In this document: positions 35,823 to 43,591 of the stretch, piece after piece
Layout: every line of letters starts with the position of its first letter
How positions within the stretch are numbered: the stretch's first letter is position 1
From: an uncultured Erysipelotrichaceae bacterium
GTDB lineage: Bacteria > Bacillota_I > Bacilli_A > Erysipelotrichales > Coprobacillaceae
Assembly (NCBI GenBank): GCA_900538465.1
Contig: UPXV01000002.1
Location: 1-64,000 of the forward strand
Direction of reading: 5' to 3'
DNA: 64,000 nt
The notes under the pieces: generated by a model
The model's database searches: none
What the model was told of the DNA's origin: nothing
Seen by the model: only the letters and a program-made list of their open reading frames with translations
Made by a program: the position numbers and the translations under genes

Positions 35823-36821
35823 ATGGCATTATTTGAAAATTATGAACGTAGAATTGATCAAATCAACGCTGCATTAGCTAAATATGATATTAAATCAATT
35901 GAAGAAGCTAAAGCAATTTGTGATGAAAAAGGTATTGATGTTTACGAAATCGTAAAATCAACTCAACCTATCTGTTTTGAAAATGCTTGCTGGGCTTACA
36001 CTGTAGGTGCTGCAATGGCAATCAAAAATGGAGATACAAAAGCAGTTGATGCTGCTAAAACAATTGGTGTAGGTTTACAATCATTCTGTATTCCTGGATC
36101 AGTTGCTGATGATCGTAAAGTAGGTTTAGGACATGGTAACTTAGGTTCTATGTTATTAGACGAAAAAACTGAATGTTTCTGTTTCTTAGCAGGACATGAA
36201 TCATTCGCTGCTGCTGAAGGTGCAATCAAAATTGCCGAAAAAGCAAACAAAGTAAGAACTAAACCATTAAGAGTTATCTTAAACGGTTTAGGAAAAGATG
36301 CTGCAAAAATCATTTCAAGAATTAATGGATTCACTTATGTAGAAACTGAATTCGATTATTTCACTGGAGAAGTTAAAGAAATCTCTAGAACAGCTTACTC
36401 TGATGGGCCAAGAGCTAAAGTTAACTGCTATGGTTCTGATGATGTTCGTGAAGGTGTTGCAATTATGCATAAAGAAGGTGTAGACGTTTCTATTACTGGT
36501 AACTCTACTAACCCAACACGTTTCCAACATCCAGTAGCTGGTACTTATAAAAAAGAATGTGTAGAACAAGGTAAGAAATATTTCTCTGTTGCTTCAGGTG
36601 GAGGAACAGGACGTACATTACATCCTGACAACATGGCAGCTGGACCTGCTTCTTATGGTATGACTGATACTATGGGACGTATGCACAGTGATGCACAATT
36701 CGCTGGTTCTTCATCAGTTCCTGCTCACGTAGAAATGATGGGATTAATCGGTATGGGTAACAACCCAATGGTTGGTGCAACTGTTGCTGTTGCTGTAGCT
36801 ATCGAAGAAGCTTGTAAATAA
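35823..36821 (+). CDS. GGGtGRT protein (uncharacterised, linked to NifU-like partner)
   Basis: About 332 residues, named for the SGGGTGRTLHPDN motif (near residue 258). Other visible features: Cys-rich FENACWAYTVG, GSVADDRKVGLGHGNLG, FLAGHESFAAAEGAI and a Gly-rich end. It looks like a soluble cofactor- or nucleotide-using enzyme, but no reaction is known. The ATG at 35823 (MALFENYERRI) follows GGAGGGTACGAAG and is better placed than the one at 35808. High-expression codon use and a strong promoter suggest an abundant protein. Its last 23 coding bases and the following 26 form an attachment-like sequence that recurs at 40502. Confidence 0.85.
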   Translation: MALFENYERRIDQINAALAKYDIKSIEEAKAICDEKGIDVYEIVKSTQPICFENACWAYTVGAAMAIKNGDTKAVDAAKTIGVGLQSFCIPGSVADDRKVGLGHGNLGSMLLDEKTECFCFLAGHESFAAAEGAIKIAEKANKVRTKPLRVILNGLGKDAAKIISRINGFTYVETEFDYFTGEVKEISRTAYSDGPRAKVNCYGSDDVREGVAIMHKEGVDVSITGNSTNPTRFQHPVAGTYKKECVEQGKKYFSVASGGGTGRTLHPDNMAAGPASYGMTDTMGRMHSDAQFAGSSSVPAHVEMMGLIGMGNNPMVGATVAVAVAIEEACK

Positions 36822-36853
36822 TCATACATTTACATTGTAATTGAAAAGTTCTG
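36799..36853 (+). repeat. Attachment-like direct repeat, copy A (3' end of the GGGtGRT gene)
   Basis: The 49 bases 36799-36847 recur exactly at 40502-40550, and GTTCTG follows in both (one extra A in the second copy). The repeat covers the last codons and stop of the GGGtGRT gene and the start of its terminator region, as expected for integration into a gene end that restores the gene. Confidence 0.82.
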
Positions 36854-36874
36854 ATTTTATCAGGACTTTTTTAT
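36845..36874 (+). terminator. Terminator of the GGGtGRT operon
   Basis: The stem AAGTTCTGAT / ATCAGGACTT (one G-T pair) with a three-base loop, then TTTTTTATT. Confidence 0.82.
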
Positions 36875-37135
36875 TTTCAGCAATTTCTTGATTTATATAT
36901 TTTCTAAAAAAACTTGCTGAGATTTTGTGGAATGTCTATGGCTTTTTTCAATTACACACACGTTGCACACTTCAAAGACGTTGATATATATAGCTTTTCC
37001 CTAGTCTGTTGGTGCATAGTGGGAGCACTTATTTTTTTATGGATTAATTTTGTTGCACACAAATTACACACAAATGATATAAAAAGAACAAAAACAAAAC
37101 CAAAATCTAATATTTGATTTTGGTCATTTCTTCAA
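36854..37135. other. Element DNA between att copy A and the integrase tail; no gene called
   Basis: The stretch near 36908-36960 is related to 41299-41350: on the minus strand both encode KKxxDIPQNLSKF, here cut by a stop after 15 codons. 37090-37135 is related to 41380-41440 and holds the frame-shifted last codons of the integrase. It is decayed element sequence. Confidence 0.6.
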
Positions 37136-37375
37136 TTAATTCTTAATACTTCTATGTGTATAAACTTGTTCAGTTATATCTCTGACTTCATGTCCAATAA
37201 TCTTTTTTAACATATATTCGTTGACTTGACATTTTTTAGCTTGTGTAATAAATGTATGTCTTGTTTCATGTGGAGTATGTTTCATATTTAAAGCCATCAT
37301 AACTTTATCAAATCTTCCTCTATATTTATCATACGTTAATGAACAAATATCATGTTTAAACATATTATAATCCAT
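37136..37375 (-). pseudogene. Tyrosine integrase, C-terminal remnant (element 1)
   Basis: The 79 codons cover only the end of the catalytic domain: HETRHTF (His and Arg), KKIIGHEVRD and the nucleophile Tyr in QVYTH. The rest of a ~350-400-residue integrase is missing, and the natural C-terminus is also shifted: the IEEMTKIKY-like tail lies in another frame just downstream. It belongs to the integrated element that starts at the GGGtGRT gene end. Confidence 0.8.
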
Positions 37376-37800
37376 AAAAAGAAACTCATTACTTTGACAT
37401 GATAACCTCTTGATTTAATATGTTCAAGCATATCTTTTAAATCCTACTGATTTCACAAGCAACAATATAGTCAAACTCAATTCCGTTACCCTTTTGAACA
37501 GGATTAACTGTAGAAAACAATCTGCCACCACTTTCCAATACATTATACTTTATAGTTGAAGTCCTATTCTTAATTAGATTTAAGTTTCCTTCATAGAATA
37601 AAACGAATGGCAGGTACTCAACACTCTTTAAATAATTTGGTTATTTATCATCTAGTATTGTAATATGCTGATATTGAACATCTTTTTAATCTCATAAACT
37701 CATCAATATTAAATTTTTCTCTTGTTGCTAATGAAGAATGAATCTCATCAAAATTCTCCTTATATTTTAATGCAAAATAATATAATACTTTTTTATATCT

Positions 37801-37847
37801 TCTTTCAGAATAACCTTACTTCTTTCAGAACAACCTTACTTCTTTCA
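37801..37847. repeat. 20-bp direct repeat, 2.35 copies
   Basis: The unit TCTTTCAGAATAACCTTACT occurs twice with one base changed, then TCTTTCA starts a third. A local tandem duplication in decaying DNA. Confidence 0.75.
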
Positions 37848-37860
37848 TCATATTATAAAA

Positions 37861-37897
37861 AAAGAAACATAATTTAATTAAACTGTTATGTTTCTTT
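37861..37897 (-). terminator. Terminator after the 61-residue gene
   Basis: AAAGAAACATAA and TTATGTTTCTTT pair over a 13-base loop; T-rich on the minus-strand exit. It lies 51 bp beyond the stop of the small acidic gene. Confidence 0.65.
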
Positions 37898-37947
37898 CTT
37901 ACTATTAGTATTCTTAAATAGATATATGACACAATATATTAACAAAT

Positions 37948-38133
37948 CTATCTTCTTAAAATATATGCATGTCCACCGTCATCAGAATCATCATCTTGTT
38001 CGTAGTTACCCGTTAAGTCATCTCTTAAATCATACAATGCATCAAGCATTTCATCACGAGTAGAAGCATTTTCTAAATTTTCTAAATCTTCTTCTAAATA
38101 TTCAATATCCTCTTCTGTAATGGTATAAGCCAT
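37948..38133 (-). CDS. Small acidic protein, 61 residues
   Basis: Very acidic (EEDIEYLEEDLENLENAS, QDDDSDDGG) with no signal or TM; not a family I recognise. It has a strong AGGAGG site 8 bp before the start and follows the DUF2806 gene by only 15 bp, so they form an operon. Acidic proteins of this size in mobile elements are sometimes antitoxins, inhibitors or DNA mimics, but nothing here proves that. Confidence 0.65.
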   Translation of the reverse strand: MAYTITEEDIEYLEEDLENLENASTRDEMLDALYDLRDDLTGNYEQDDDSDDGGHAYILRR

Positions 38134-38148
38134 AATTATCCCTCCTGT

Positions 38149-39066
38149 TTATAATGGATTAATTAAATAATCTTCACTATTTTGATATGAAACAAATTTA
38201 CTAAGTAATATATCTAAATAAGGATACTTCTCAGATGAAATAGTATTATAAAGAGAAAGACCTATTTTTGTAAAATTTACTTGACCTGTAACTATATAAT
38301 AGTATTTTCCTTCTTCATCATAAATACTTCCTGAGTCTATTGTAGATTCAGTTCCCTCGAAAATCAAATCCATAACGTCATGTGAATAAATATCTGAGCC
38401 TTTATCTGCTTCACTAAGTATAATCAATCCCAGTTCAGCTAAATATTGTAAATCTTTTTGAGTAGGACAAAAAGTTAGATAGTCTTTTTTTAAATCATTA
38501 TCCATCATATCATCTTTTTTAAGAATTCTAGTTAAATCCATATCATATAAAACTAATGGAATAGTATAAAAATCACCTCCAACTACTTGTACAGTATAAA
38601 CCAAAGAGCATAATTTAATAAAGTTAGTTGCAGACTCTTTATCTAAAAGAGATATCACATTAAGCATAGCTTTAGTTATGCCTGATGATTCTTCAGTCAC
38701 CTCTCTAGCAAGTACTCTTGCCCACATTTTTTGCATTGCTTTATTAGATACTCTTGATGAAAGATCCTCAAAATATTCTAACCATTCATCGTCTGGTGTA
38801 TTTATTTTTGTTGATGATTTATTTTTATTGATAATTTGTTCTGCTTCCTCAATAATATTAATCAGATTATTAGACCTTTTTAAAATTTTTCTTACATTCA
38901 TTATAATACATGCATTTTTGATCGTATCTTCATTAAGATTATTTATTTTTATTTGTTCTATAAGATATTCCTGAGCTACTTTTTTAGGATTGTTAATATC
39001 ACTTAAAACATTTTTTCCGTCAGCATATAATAATTCAAAAAGATTAAATATTTTTTTTGTATCCAT
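38149..39066 (-). CDS. DUF2806 domain protein
   Basis: About 305 residues. The central motif QKMWARVLAREVTEESSGITKAM followed by LSLLDKE-like spacing, and the final VNFTKIGLSLYNTI helix, match the DUF2806 pattern; the function of the domain is unknown. The start at 39066 follows GGAGGTGG. It lies in an integrated element with the small acidic partner. Proteins of this type are often seen near defence or mobile genes, so an anti-phage or maintenance role is possible (inference). Confidence 0.72.
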   Translation of the reverse strand: MDTKKIFNLFELLYADGKNVLSDINNPKKVAQEYLIEQIKINNLNEDTIKNACIIMNVRKILKRSNNLINIIEEAEQIINKNKSSTKINTPDDEWLEYFEDLSSRVSNKAMQKMWARVLAREVTEESSGITKAMLNVISLLDKESATNFIKLCSLVYTVQVVGGDFYTIPLVLYDMDLTRILKKDDMMDNDLKKDYLTFCPTQKDLQYLAELGLIILSEADKGSDIYSHDVMDLIFEGTESTIDSGSIYDEEGKYYYIVTGQVNFTKIGLSLYNTISSEKYPYLDILLSKFVSYQNSEDYLINPL

Positions 39067-39081
39067 TAAAGCCACCTCCAA

Positions 39082-39611
39082 TTAACAATTATTTCATCTT
39101 AATTTAATTATAATCTTTTTATAAAATTCATCAATAAAATTTTCTAAATTAAAAAATATAAATTATACACAATAAGATATCTATATACTATCAAAATTTA
39201 TTTAAAACTTATTGAGATGTTCTAAGTAGATAATAGAATTTTTAGGTTACTAACATGTGACTAACAAATTTATAACTATACTCTTTTCTCTAATATACCA
39301 TAGATTTCAACAGCTTTTTTTGAGTAATAAAAAGACTTGAAAATGCATCAAAAAATCCTTTAAGAAAAGGCAAAACACATATATCGAAGAGGTAAGTAAA
39401 TAATTACAGTTTTATACTAAAATGCGAGAAAGACTATAAAAAATGGGCTAATCAGCCTATTGATATGATAACCTCCCAATAGACAGTGTAAATAATTAGA
39501 TACCGATATGGGAGGTTTTATCAACTGCTCTATTGAAATTATACAACTACAAAAAATAATTAGTGAAATAATTTCTAGATAAATATTTATAATTAAAAAT
39601 ATATATTGAAA
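39082..39611. other. Non-coding stretch with att-like copy B
   Basis: About 530 bp, very AT-rich, no gene found. It includes a degenerate att copy (39381-39413) and an inverted repeat AACCTCCCA / TGGGAGGTT (39470-39478 and 39509-39517). Confidence 0.6.
39381..39413 (+). repeat. Degenerate attachment-like copy B
   Basis: It shares TATCGAAGA and GTAAATAAT with the exact copies at 36799 and 40502 in the same spacing, about 24 of 33 bases. The bases before it (GACTTGAAAA...) also resemble those before the copy at 40502. Likely an old element boundary. Confidence 0.5.
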
Positions 39612-40087
39612 CTACACATCTAATTTTGTTAGAATTTTCTCTATATCTGTAAAAACGAGTTTAATCCCCTTTCTCTTATATAAAGATAAAACCTTATTAG
39701 CTTTTGACCTTAATTCCTTTTTTAATGATTCCAATAATTGAATAGGCTTAAAAGTGTTTTTACCTAGATAAACGTTATTAAAATATTCCTCAGTTACAGG
39801 AAACATATTTTGAATTAAAAACGCTTTTTTCTCTCCCAAAAAGCAAGAGTATCACATCTACCTTATTTTTCTACAGATTGATTATATATTCTTTGATATT
39901 TTTGAACTTGATGCGAAAATAGAATGACCCAATAATAATTATCTTAATCAATTTTTATTGCACAATATGCTGGACGATTATGACTACCATCTCTATCTGA
40001 TGGCTTATTTTTAGATAGAGATTCATCATTGACTAAATCAAAAAAACTTTGCTTTATAAAATATATATTTCCTATATCAATTGTCAT
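39612..40087 (-). pseudogene. cptN: CptIN-family type III toxin (endoribonuclease), broken
   Basis: Read from the ATG at 40087 (AGGAG site 8 bp before), the minus strand gives IGNIYFIKQSFFD, NRPAYCAIKID, then an in-frame stop, WVILFSHQVQKYQRIYNQSVEK, a stop/frameshift, and GEKKAFLIQNMFPVTEEY ... KGIKLVFTDIEKI to 39612. The order and spacing match the ToxN-fold CptN toxins (RPxFxxxK, SxQVxKY, AFLIQNMxPVT, KLIFTDI), which cut RNA and are held inactive by a repeat RNA. At least one nonsense codon and one frameshift make the toxin inactive. Upstream repeats at 40128-40240 are the expected RNA antitoxin. Confidence 0.75.
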
Positions 40088-40108
40088 ATTATACTCCTAA
40101 ATAAAATG

Positions 40109-40251
40109 CCCCAATTAAGGGACCAGATTTGAATATTCGCCTTTTATATCCCGTATACGAATTAACGGTTAACATTTGAACGCTGGCCTTTTGTATCCCG
40201 CGAACCAGCTAGCGGATAATATTTGAACATCTCTGTTCAATATATAATATG
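40109..40251 (-). ncRNA. cptI: Type III antitoxin RNA repeats (CptI-like)
   Basis: Two 47-bp direct repeats (40128-40174 and 40175-40221) and a partial third (40222-40240) directly upstream of the toxin. Each unit can form two interleaved stems. Unit 1: ATTCG (40135-40139) with CGAAT (40158-40162), and CCGT (40151-40154) with ACGG (40165-40168). Unit 2: GCTGG (40182-40186) with CCAGC (40205-40209), and CCGC (40198-40201) with GCGG (40212-40215). The bases differ between units, yet pairing is kept. The interleaved order is an H-type pseudoknot, the fold known for type III antitoxins. The transcript is on the minus strand; a weak GGGG/CCCC hairpin before the toxin may be the attenuating terminator. 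Confidence 0.75.
40128..40240 (-). repeat. 47-bp tandem repeat array (2.4 units)
   Basis: TTTGAA recurs at 40128, 40175 and 40222, an exact 47-bp period. GCCTTTT and TATCCCG are invariant between units, while paired positions covary. Confidence 0.9.
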
Positions 40252-40257
40252 TCCAGA

Positions 40258-40286
40258 TAAATAATATATACACATCTATCTTTCAA
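40258..40286 (-). promoter_or_regulatory. Promoter of the type III toxin-antitoxin locus
   Basis: On the minus strand TTGAAA (40286-40281), a 17-bp spacer and TATTTA (40263-40258), placing the transcript start just before the repeat array. Confidence 0.6.
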
Positions 40287-40501
40287 TAACATTTTACCAT
40301 TTTCTCTATACTAATCAATAGTGTTTTTAAATTTTGTGAAACGTTCATAGATTATATGAGATGTCATGAGTTACACACTCATTACTCACAAATCAGCTAC
40401 TATTTTAAATGATTCAATCTATGGAAACTTAATAAGATTTGGTGATACTTAAATAGGCTTAAATAGACTTAGAAATTCATTTAGGAAAATGCTAACCGTT
40501 T

Positions 40502-40557
40502 CTATCGAAGAAGCTTGTAAATAATCATACATTTACATTGTAATTGAAAAAGTTCTG
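40502..40557 (+). repeat. Attachment-like direct repeat, copy C
   Basis: Exact 49-bp copy (40502-40550) of the GGGtGRT gene 3' end, then AGTTCTG. It ends the 3.7-kb region that starts at copy A. Confidence 0.85.
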
Positions 40558-40591
40558 GCTCTGTGTCAATCCTCCACTCTTGACACAGAGC
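40558..40591 (-). terminator. Perfect 12-bp hairpin next to att copy C
   Basis: GCTCTGTGTCAA / TTGACACAGAGC with a ten-base loop; on the minus strand it is followed by CAGAACTTTTT. It sits 35 bp beyond the toxin stop and probably terminates the RelE/ParE operon; the boundary position could also mean an element end. Confidence 0.65.
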
Positions 40592-40625
40592 TCAACTCAA
40601 TAAAGAACTGCTGTATTAATAAATA

Positions 40626-40943
40626 CTACTTATAACCTAATTTGTTTTGATAATCTTCTAACTCATGAAATATTCTAAAAATATTTATCTCATGATTTAA
40701 TTCATCTACATAGTAGACAAAAATATAACTTCTTATAATCATCTTTCGGTAGTTATAATCATGTTGACTAAAAACAACTGCATTTGATTCAGGAAACAAC
40801 TTAATAGTATCCAATTTATGATTAATTTCATTTTTAAAATTTGTTAAAATCATTGGATTCCCATAATTTGAAAGATAAGTCAAGATTTTATCTAAATCAT
40901 TTACTGCTGATTCAGTATATACAATCTTATAATTCAAATCCAT
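40626..40943 (-). CDS. RelE/ParE-family toxin
   Basis: 105 residues of a type II toxin with the ParE/RelE fold: YKIVYTESAVNDLDKILTYLSNYGNP, KLFPESNAVVF, YRKMIIRSYIFVYYVDELNHEINIFRIFHELEDYQ. Such toxins cut mRNA on the ribosome or poison gyrase; the R-S-Y-I-F-V-Y-Y-V strand is the shared core. Its ATG lies inside the end of the antitoxin gene (17-bp overlap). It appears intact. Confidence 0.85.
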   Translation of the reverse strand: MDLNYKIVYTESAVNDLDKILTYLSNYGNPMILTNFKNEINHKLDTIKLFPESNAVVFSQHDYNYRKMIIRSYIFVYYVDELNHEINIFRIFHELEDYQNKLGYK

Positions 40944-41094
40944 GTTTTCTGCTTAACATATCCCAAACATCATCTTCAGAATAAGTTTTTCCTTCTTCAT
41001 AATCTTTTTCTGCCTCTCTAAGTTTTTCTTCAATTGTTTGTGGATGAATAACTGTTTTGTTATCTGCTAAATATATATTTTTAATAGGTTTCAT
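40927..41094 (-). CDS. Type II antitoxin, 55 residues
   Basis: It reads MKPIKNIYLADNKTV, QTIEEKLREAEKDYEEGKTYS and DDVWDMLSRKHGFEL. The EDDVWDML helix is typical of antitoxins that pair with ParE/RelE toxins. The AGGAGG site lies 9 bp before the ATG at 41094. Short N-terminal DNA-binding part and C-terminal toxin-binding helix are expected from the family. Confidence 0.82.
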   Translation of the reverse strand: MKPIKNIYLADNKTVIHPQTIEEKLREAEKDYEEGKTYSEDDVWDMLSRKHGFEL

Positions 41095-41147
41095 TGCTAT
41101 CATCCTCCTTAGTTATAGTATATCATTTCATTGATTAAATATAAAGT

Positions 41148-41348
41148 TTATTTTTCAATTTCTTCTTCATAATAATACCAATTTTCTTGTTCCCCAGATG
41201 TGAAAAACCAAGTACTTAGTAATTGAAGAATCGTGATATTTGTATCTAAAAAATAATAAATATTTTCCTCTTTTCTTATTATTTTTGTCTTATTTATGTT
41301 TAATAAAAACTTACTGAGATTTTGTGGAATATCAAAGAATTTTTTCAA
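41148..41348 (-). CDS. Element ORF of 66 codons, possibly a fragment
   Basis: Starts at a TTG without a clear ribosome binding site, directly after a stop codon. Reads KKFFDIPQNLSKFLLN and ends NWYYYEEEIEK. Its first 13 codons recur near 36908-36960 in the first element, where a stop cuts them. Not recognised; it may be the end of a larger decayed gene. Confidence 0.4.
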   Translation of the reverse strand: MKKFFDIPQNLSKFLLNINKTKIIRKEENIYYFLDTNITILQLLSTWFFTSGEQENWYYYEEEIEK

Positions 41349-41390
41349 TTACACACATACTGCATACAAATACGAAAATAAAACCAAAAT

Positions 41391-41500
41391 CTAATACTCG
41401 ATTTTGGCAATTTCTTCACTTAATTCTTTTATGATTCCATGTATATAAATCTTTTCAGTTAAGTCTCTAATTTCATACCCTTTGATTTTTTTAGTATAAA
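41391..41500 (-). pseudogene. Second integrase C-terminal remnant (element 2)
   Basis: About 35 codons: LKKIKGYEIRDLTEKIYIHG, the counterpart of KKIIGHEVRDITEQVYTH in the first element, with His replaced by Tyr in GH. It ends with an EEIAKIEY tail. Homology of the flanks shows that both remnants come from related integrases. Confidence 0.7.
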
Positions 41501-41501
41501 A

Positions 41502-41888
41502 TCATACGCTTTTTTTCTGATTTAAAGTTTCTAAATTTAAAATATAATATTCATTTTTATACTTAATCTTTGTATATTCATTACATCCATTATCTACAAC
41601 AATATAATAATTACCAAAAACTTCATTTTTATAAAGTCTTGCAGTATATCCAATACTATTTTTCCCTTTGACCTTTTGCCCAAAATCAATTTTATTTAGA
41701 TACTCAACATCATTAATATCTTTATACTCTATAGTTATTCCTACACATAATGGTGTCTTCAAATAAATATTTTCATCAGTTATTTTTACACTTGGATTTG
41801 ATGACATGTCAGATATTGTAAATACGATGATTAATAATGGTAAAAAAATAAAAACCAGTGCCAAAACAATATAATATTTATTCTTCAT
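41502..41888 (-). CDS. Membrane-anchored small protein, 128 residues
   Basis: One N-terminal TM (about 5-28) and an outside domain of beta character (EYKDINDVEYLNKIDFG, GNYYIVVDNG, YYILNLETLN), possibly PH-like. Not recognised. No strong ribosome binding site, and the neighbours are remnants, so it may be a cargo gene of the second element. Confidence 0.55.
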   Translation of the reverse strand: MKNKYYIVLALVFIFLPLLIIVFTISDMSSNPSVKITDENIYLKTPLCVGITIEYKDINDVEYLNKIDFGQKVKGKNSIGYTARLYKNEVFGNYYIVVDNGCNEYTKIKYKNEYYILNLETLNQKKSV

Positions 41889-42087
41889 TGTCGTTCAACT
41901 ACCAAAACTTATTATATATTATAAAAATATAGATTTAAAGATTAATAGTTCTCTATTAAATTTTTATAATAATAATCAAATTTACAAAAAAGATAATTCA
42001 AGTGTCAATATAATATTCCTTGAATCTATAGAATATTATATAGTTATTTTTTGCTCACTTTTATTTTTTAATGAAACACAATTCATT

Positions 42088-42430
42088 TTATATAACAGTT
42101 TTTCTATATCTATACTCCAATAATTTCTTTATAATTAATAATATGAAGATTTTCTTTTTTGAATTCACACGATATTCCACAATGATAATAACATCTAAGT
42201 TATAGAATTCTAATGTCCTTCTGACTTGTCTATTTCCCTCATCCCGAACTACCGAGAAATGCTCGGTAGTTGCTTCTTTTACTAATCCCTCGTCTAAATA
42301 AATATTTTTTAGATGAAATCCAATATTATCAGTAGAACATTCAAATAATTCTGATATTCCCTTTTGTGTCATCCAAATTGTTTCATTTTTTAATATAACA
42401 TCAACATTGACATCTTTTGTTTTACATATA
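42088..42430 (-). pseudogene. RhuM-family protein remnant
   Basis: The frame reads ILKNETIWMTQKGISELF, NIGFHLKNIYLDEGL, then RRTLEFYNLDVIIIVEYRVNS before going out of frame: the N-terminal helix-turn-helix-like part of RhuM/DUF4062-type element proteins. It lacks a start codon upstream (TGA precedes) and the C-terminal two thirds, so it is dead. Confidence 0.7.
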
Positions 42431-42595
42431 ATACAAAATCACATACTCTTTAAAAAATTATCTTGCAATTTTTTAACTAATTCAACAACAATCATCATTC
42501 TTTTTAAATTTATAGTATCCTTCTTTATATCTAAATTAATATATCTAAATTAATATATCAATATTCAAATGACAAGTTTCCAAATGTTTTTATGA

Positions 42596-43318
42596 TCAGT
42601 CTTGTATAGATTGTAGAATAAATTGAACTGTTTGATTTTGTTGCTGTTGAGAAGAAATTGTTGCTTGCCCATCGCCAGATTGATGTCCATAGTTACCAAA
42701 CTGAGCATGATTTCCTCCCATAATAATCATTTCCTTTGTGCTCTTTGGTAATAAAGAATAACTCTTTTGATATTTTTCATGATTTAATACATGATCTTCA
42801 CTTCCATATATACTTACTACTTTTAAAGATGATGAAGATAAATCCTCAGTTGAATATGCTCCTAATAAAATTAAACCTTGAATATCATTTAAATGCGAAG
42901 AGGTATATTGCGCTGCCATTGCTCCCCCTAAAGAATGTCCCATCATATACCATTCTTTGATATCTTTATATTTTGCAATCATAGAATCTGCTGCATTCAC
43001 CTTTAATACAGCAAAATGAAAAGGCATTTTTGCAAGAATACATAAATAACCTTGTTGTGATAATTTTTGCATAAGTGGTTCATATGCCAATTCATCAACT
43101 TTTGCTCCTGGATAGAAGATAATTCCCTTTTTAGTTTCTCCTTGTGGTTTGAGAACATACCCTTCTATCTCCTCATCATATATCATATTTTGATTATTTA
43201 GTGATATGACTGTTGTATCAGCATGATAATAATCACTAACATACCAGTATGCCCCACCAAATAAAAGTCCAACGACACAAATTATAATCAATAAGATCTT
43301 TTTAAGTTTTTTATTCAT
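42596..43318 (-). CDS. Membrane-anchored alpha/beta hydrolase
   Basis: About 240 residues: a signal anchor (about 4-22), then a hydrolase fold with GIIFYPGAKVDELAYEPL, the nucleophile Ser in GHSLGGAMA, Asp in IYGSEDHVL and His in GGNHAQFGNYG, so the triad is complete. It belongs to the group of small exported esterase-like proteins; the substrate is unknown. The ATG at 43318 follows GGAAGCG; a GTG three codons earlier is possible. Confidence 0.82.
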   Translation of the reverse strand: MNKKLKKILLIIICVVGLLFGGAYWYVSDYYHADTTVISLNNQNMIYDEEIEGYVLKPQGETKKGIIFYPGAKVDELAYEPLMQKLSQQGYLCILAKMPFHFAVLKVNAADSMIAKYKDIKEWYMMGHSLGGAMAAQYTSSHLNDIQGLILLGAYSTEDLSSSSLKVVSIYGSEDHVLNHEKYQKSYSLLPKSTKEMIIMGGNHAQFGNYGHQSGDGQATISSQQQQNQTVQFILQSIQD

Positions 43319-43500
43319 TTCATTCACGCTTCCTATCTTTATGTATATATACTTTACTCTATTTATCCTTAAGATACAAATAGACTGATAAATTTTTGTT
43401 AAAAAATATAATTTCCTATTCACTCATATTATATGATTGTCTAATAAAATAGAAACAAAAAGCAAAGGAATATTGAATATCAATTGGTTGATAGTTGATT

Positions 43501-43540
43501 ATTATGATTTGTATTTCAAATATGAAATACAAATCATAAT
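43501..43540. repeat. Perfect 18-bp inverted repeat with 4-base loop
   Basis: ATTATGATTTGTATTTCA pairs perfectly with its complement over an AATA loop, in the divergent region between the hydrolase and MATE genes. It is not next to a gene end, so it is either a regulatory site/cruciform or an old element end. A second IR, TGTTATTTC / GAAATAACA (43559-43590), follows. Confidence 0.8.
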
Positions 43541-43591
43541 AAATATATAGATAAAGATGTTATTTCATATTGAAAAAAACGAAATAACACT

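Larger units (their letters stand above)
37376..37947 (-). pseudogene. Decayed coding remnants, unidentified
   Basis: On the minus strand two unconnected open stretches remain: one with SVEYLPFVLFYEGNLNLIKN ... GRLFSTVNPVQKG (about 37450-37625) and one with YFALKYKENFDEIHSSLATR ... (about 37665-37800). Frameshifts and stops separate them. I cannot assign a family. A 20-bp tandem repeat (37801-37847) and a hairpin terminator (37861-37897) lie at the upstream end. Confidence 0.45.

Noticed and set aside
36914..37117. 67-residue plus-strand membrane ORF
   Set aside because: No ribosome binding site; the DNA is related to the minus-strand element sequence at 41299-41440, which explains it as decayed element DNA.
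40128..40240. CRISPR array
   Set aside because: The repeats are contiguous with no spacers, only 2.4 units, and lie before a toxin remnant with paired-base covariation; the type III antitoxin explanation fits better.
40175..40245. tRNA gene (GTTCAAAT and GGTTCGC motifs resemble T-loops)
   Set aside because: No acceptor or anticodon stem can be drawn and the motifs recur with the 47-bp period.
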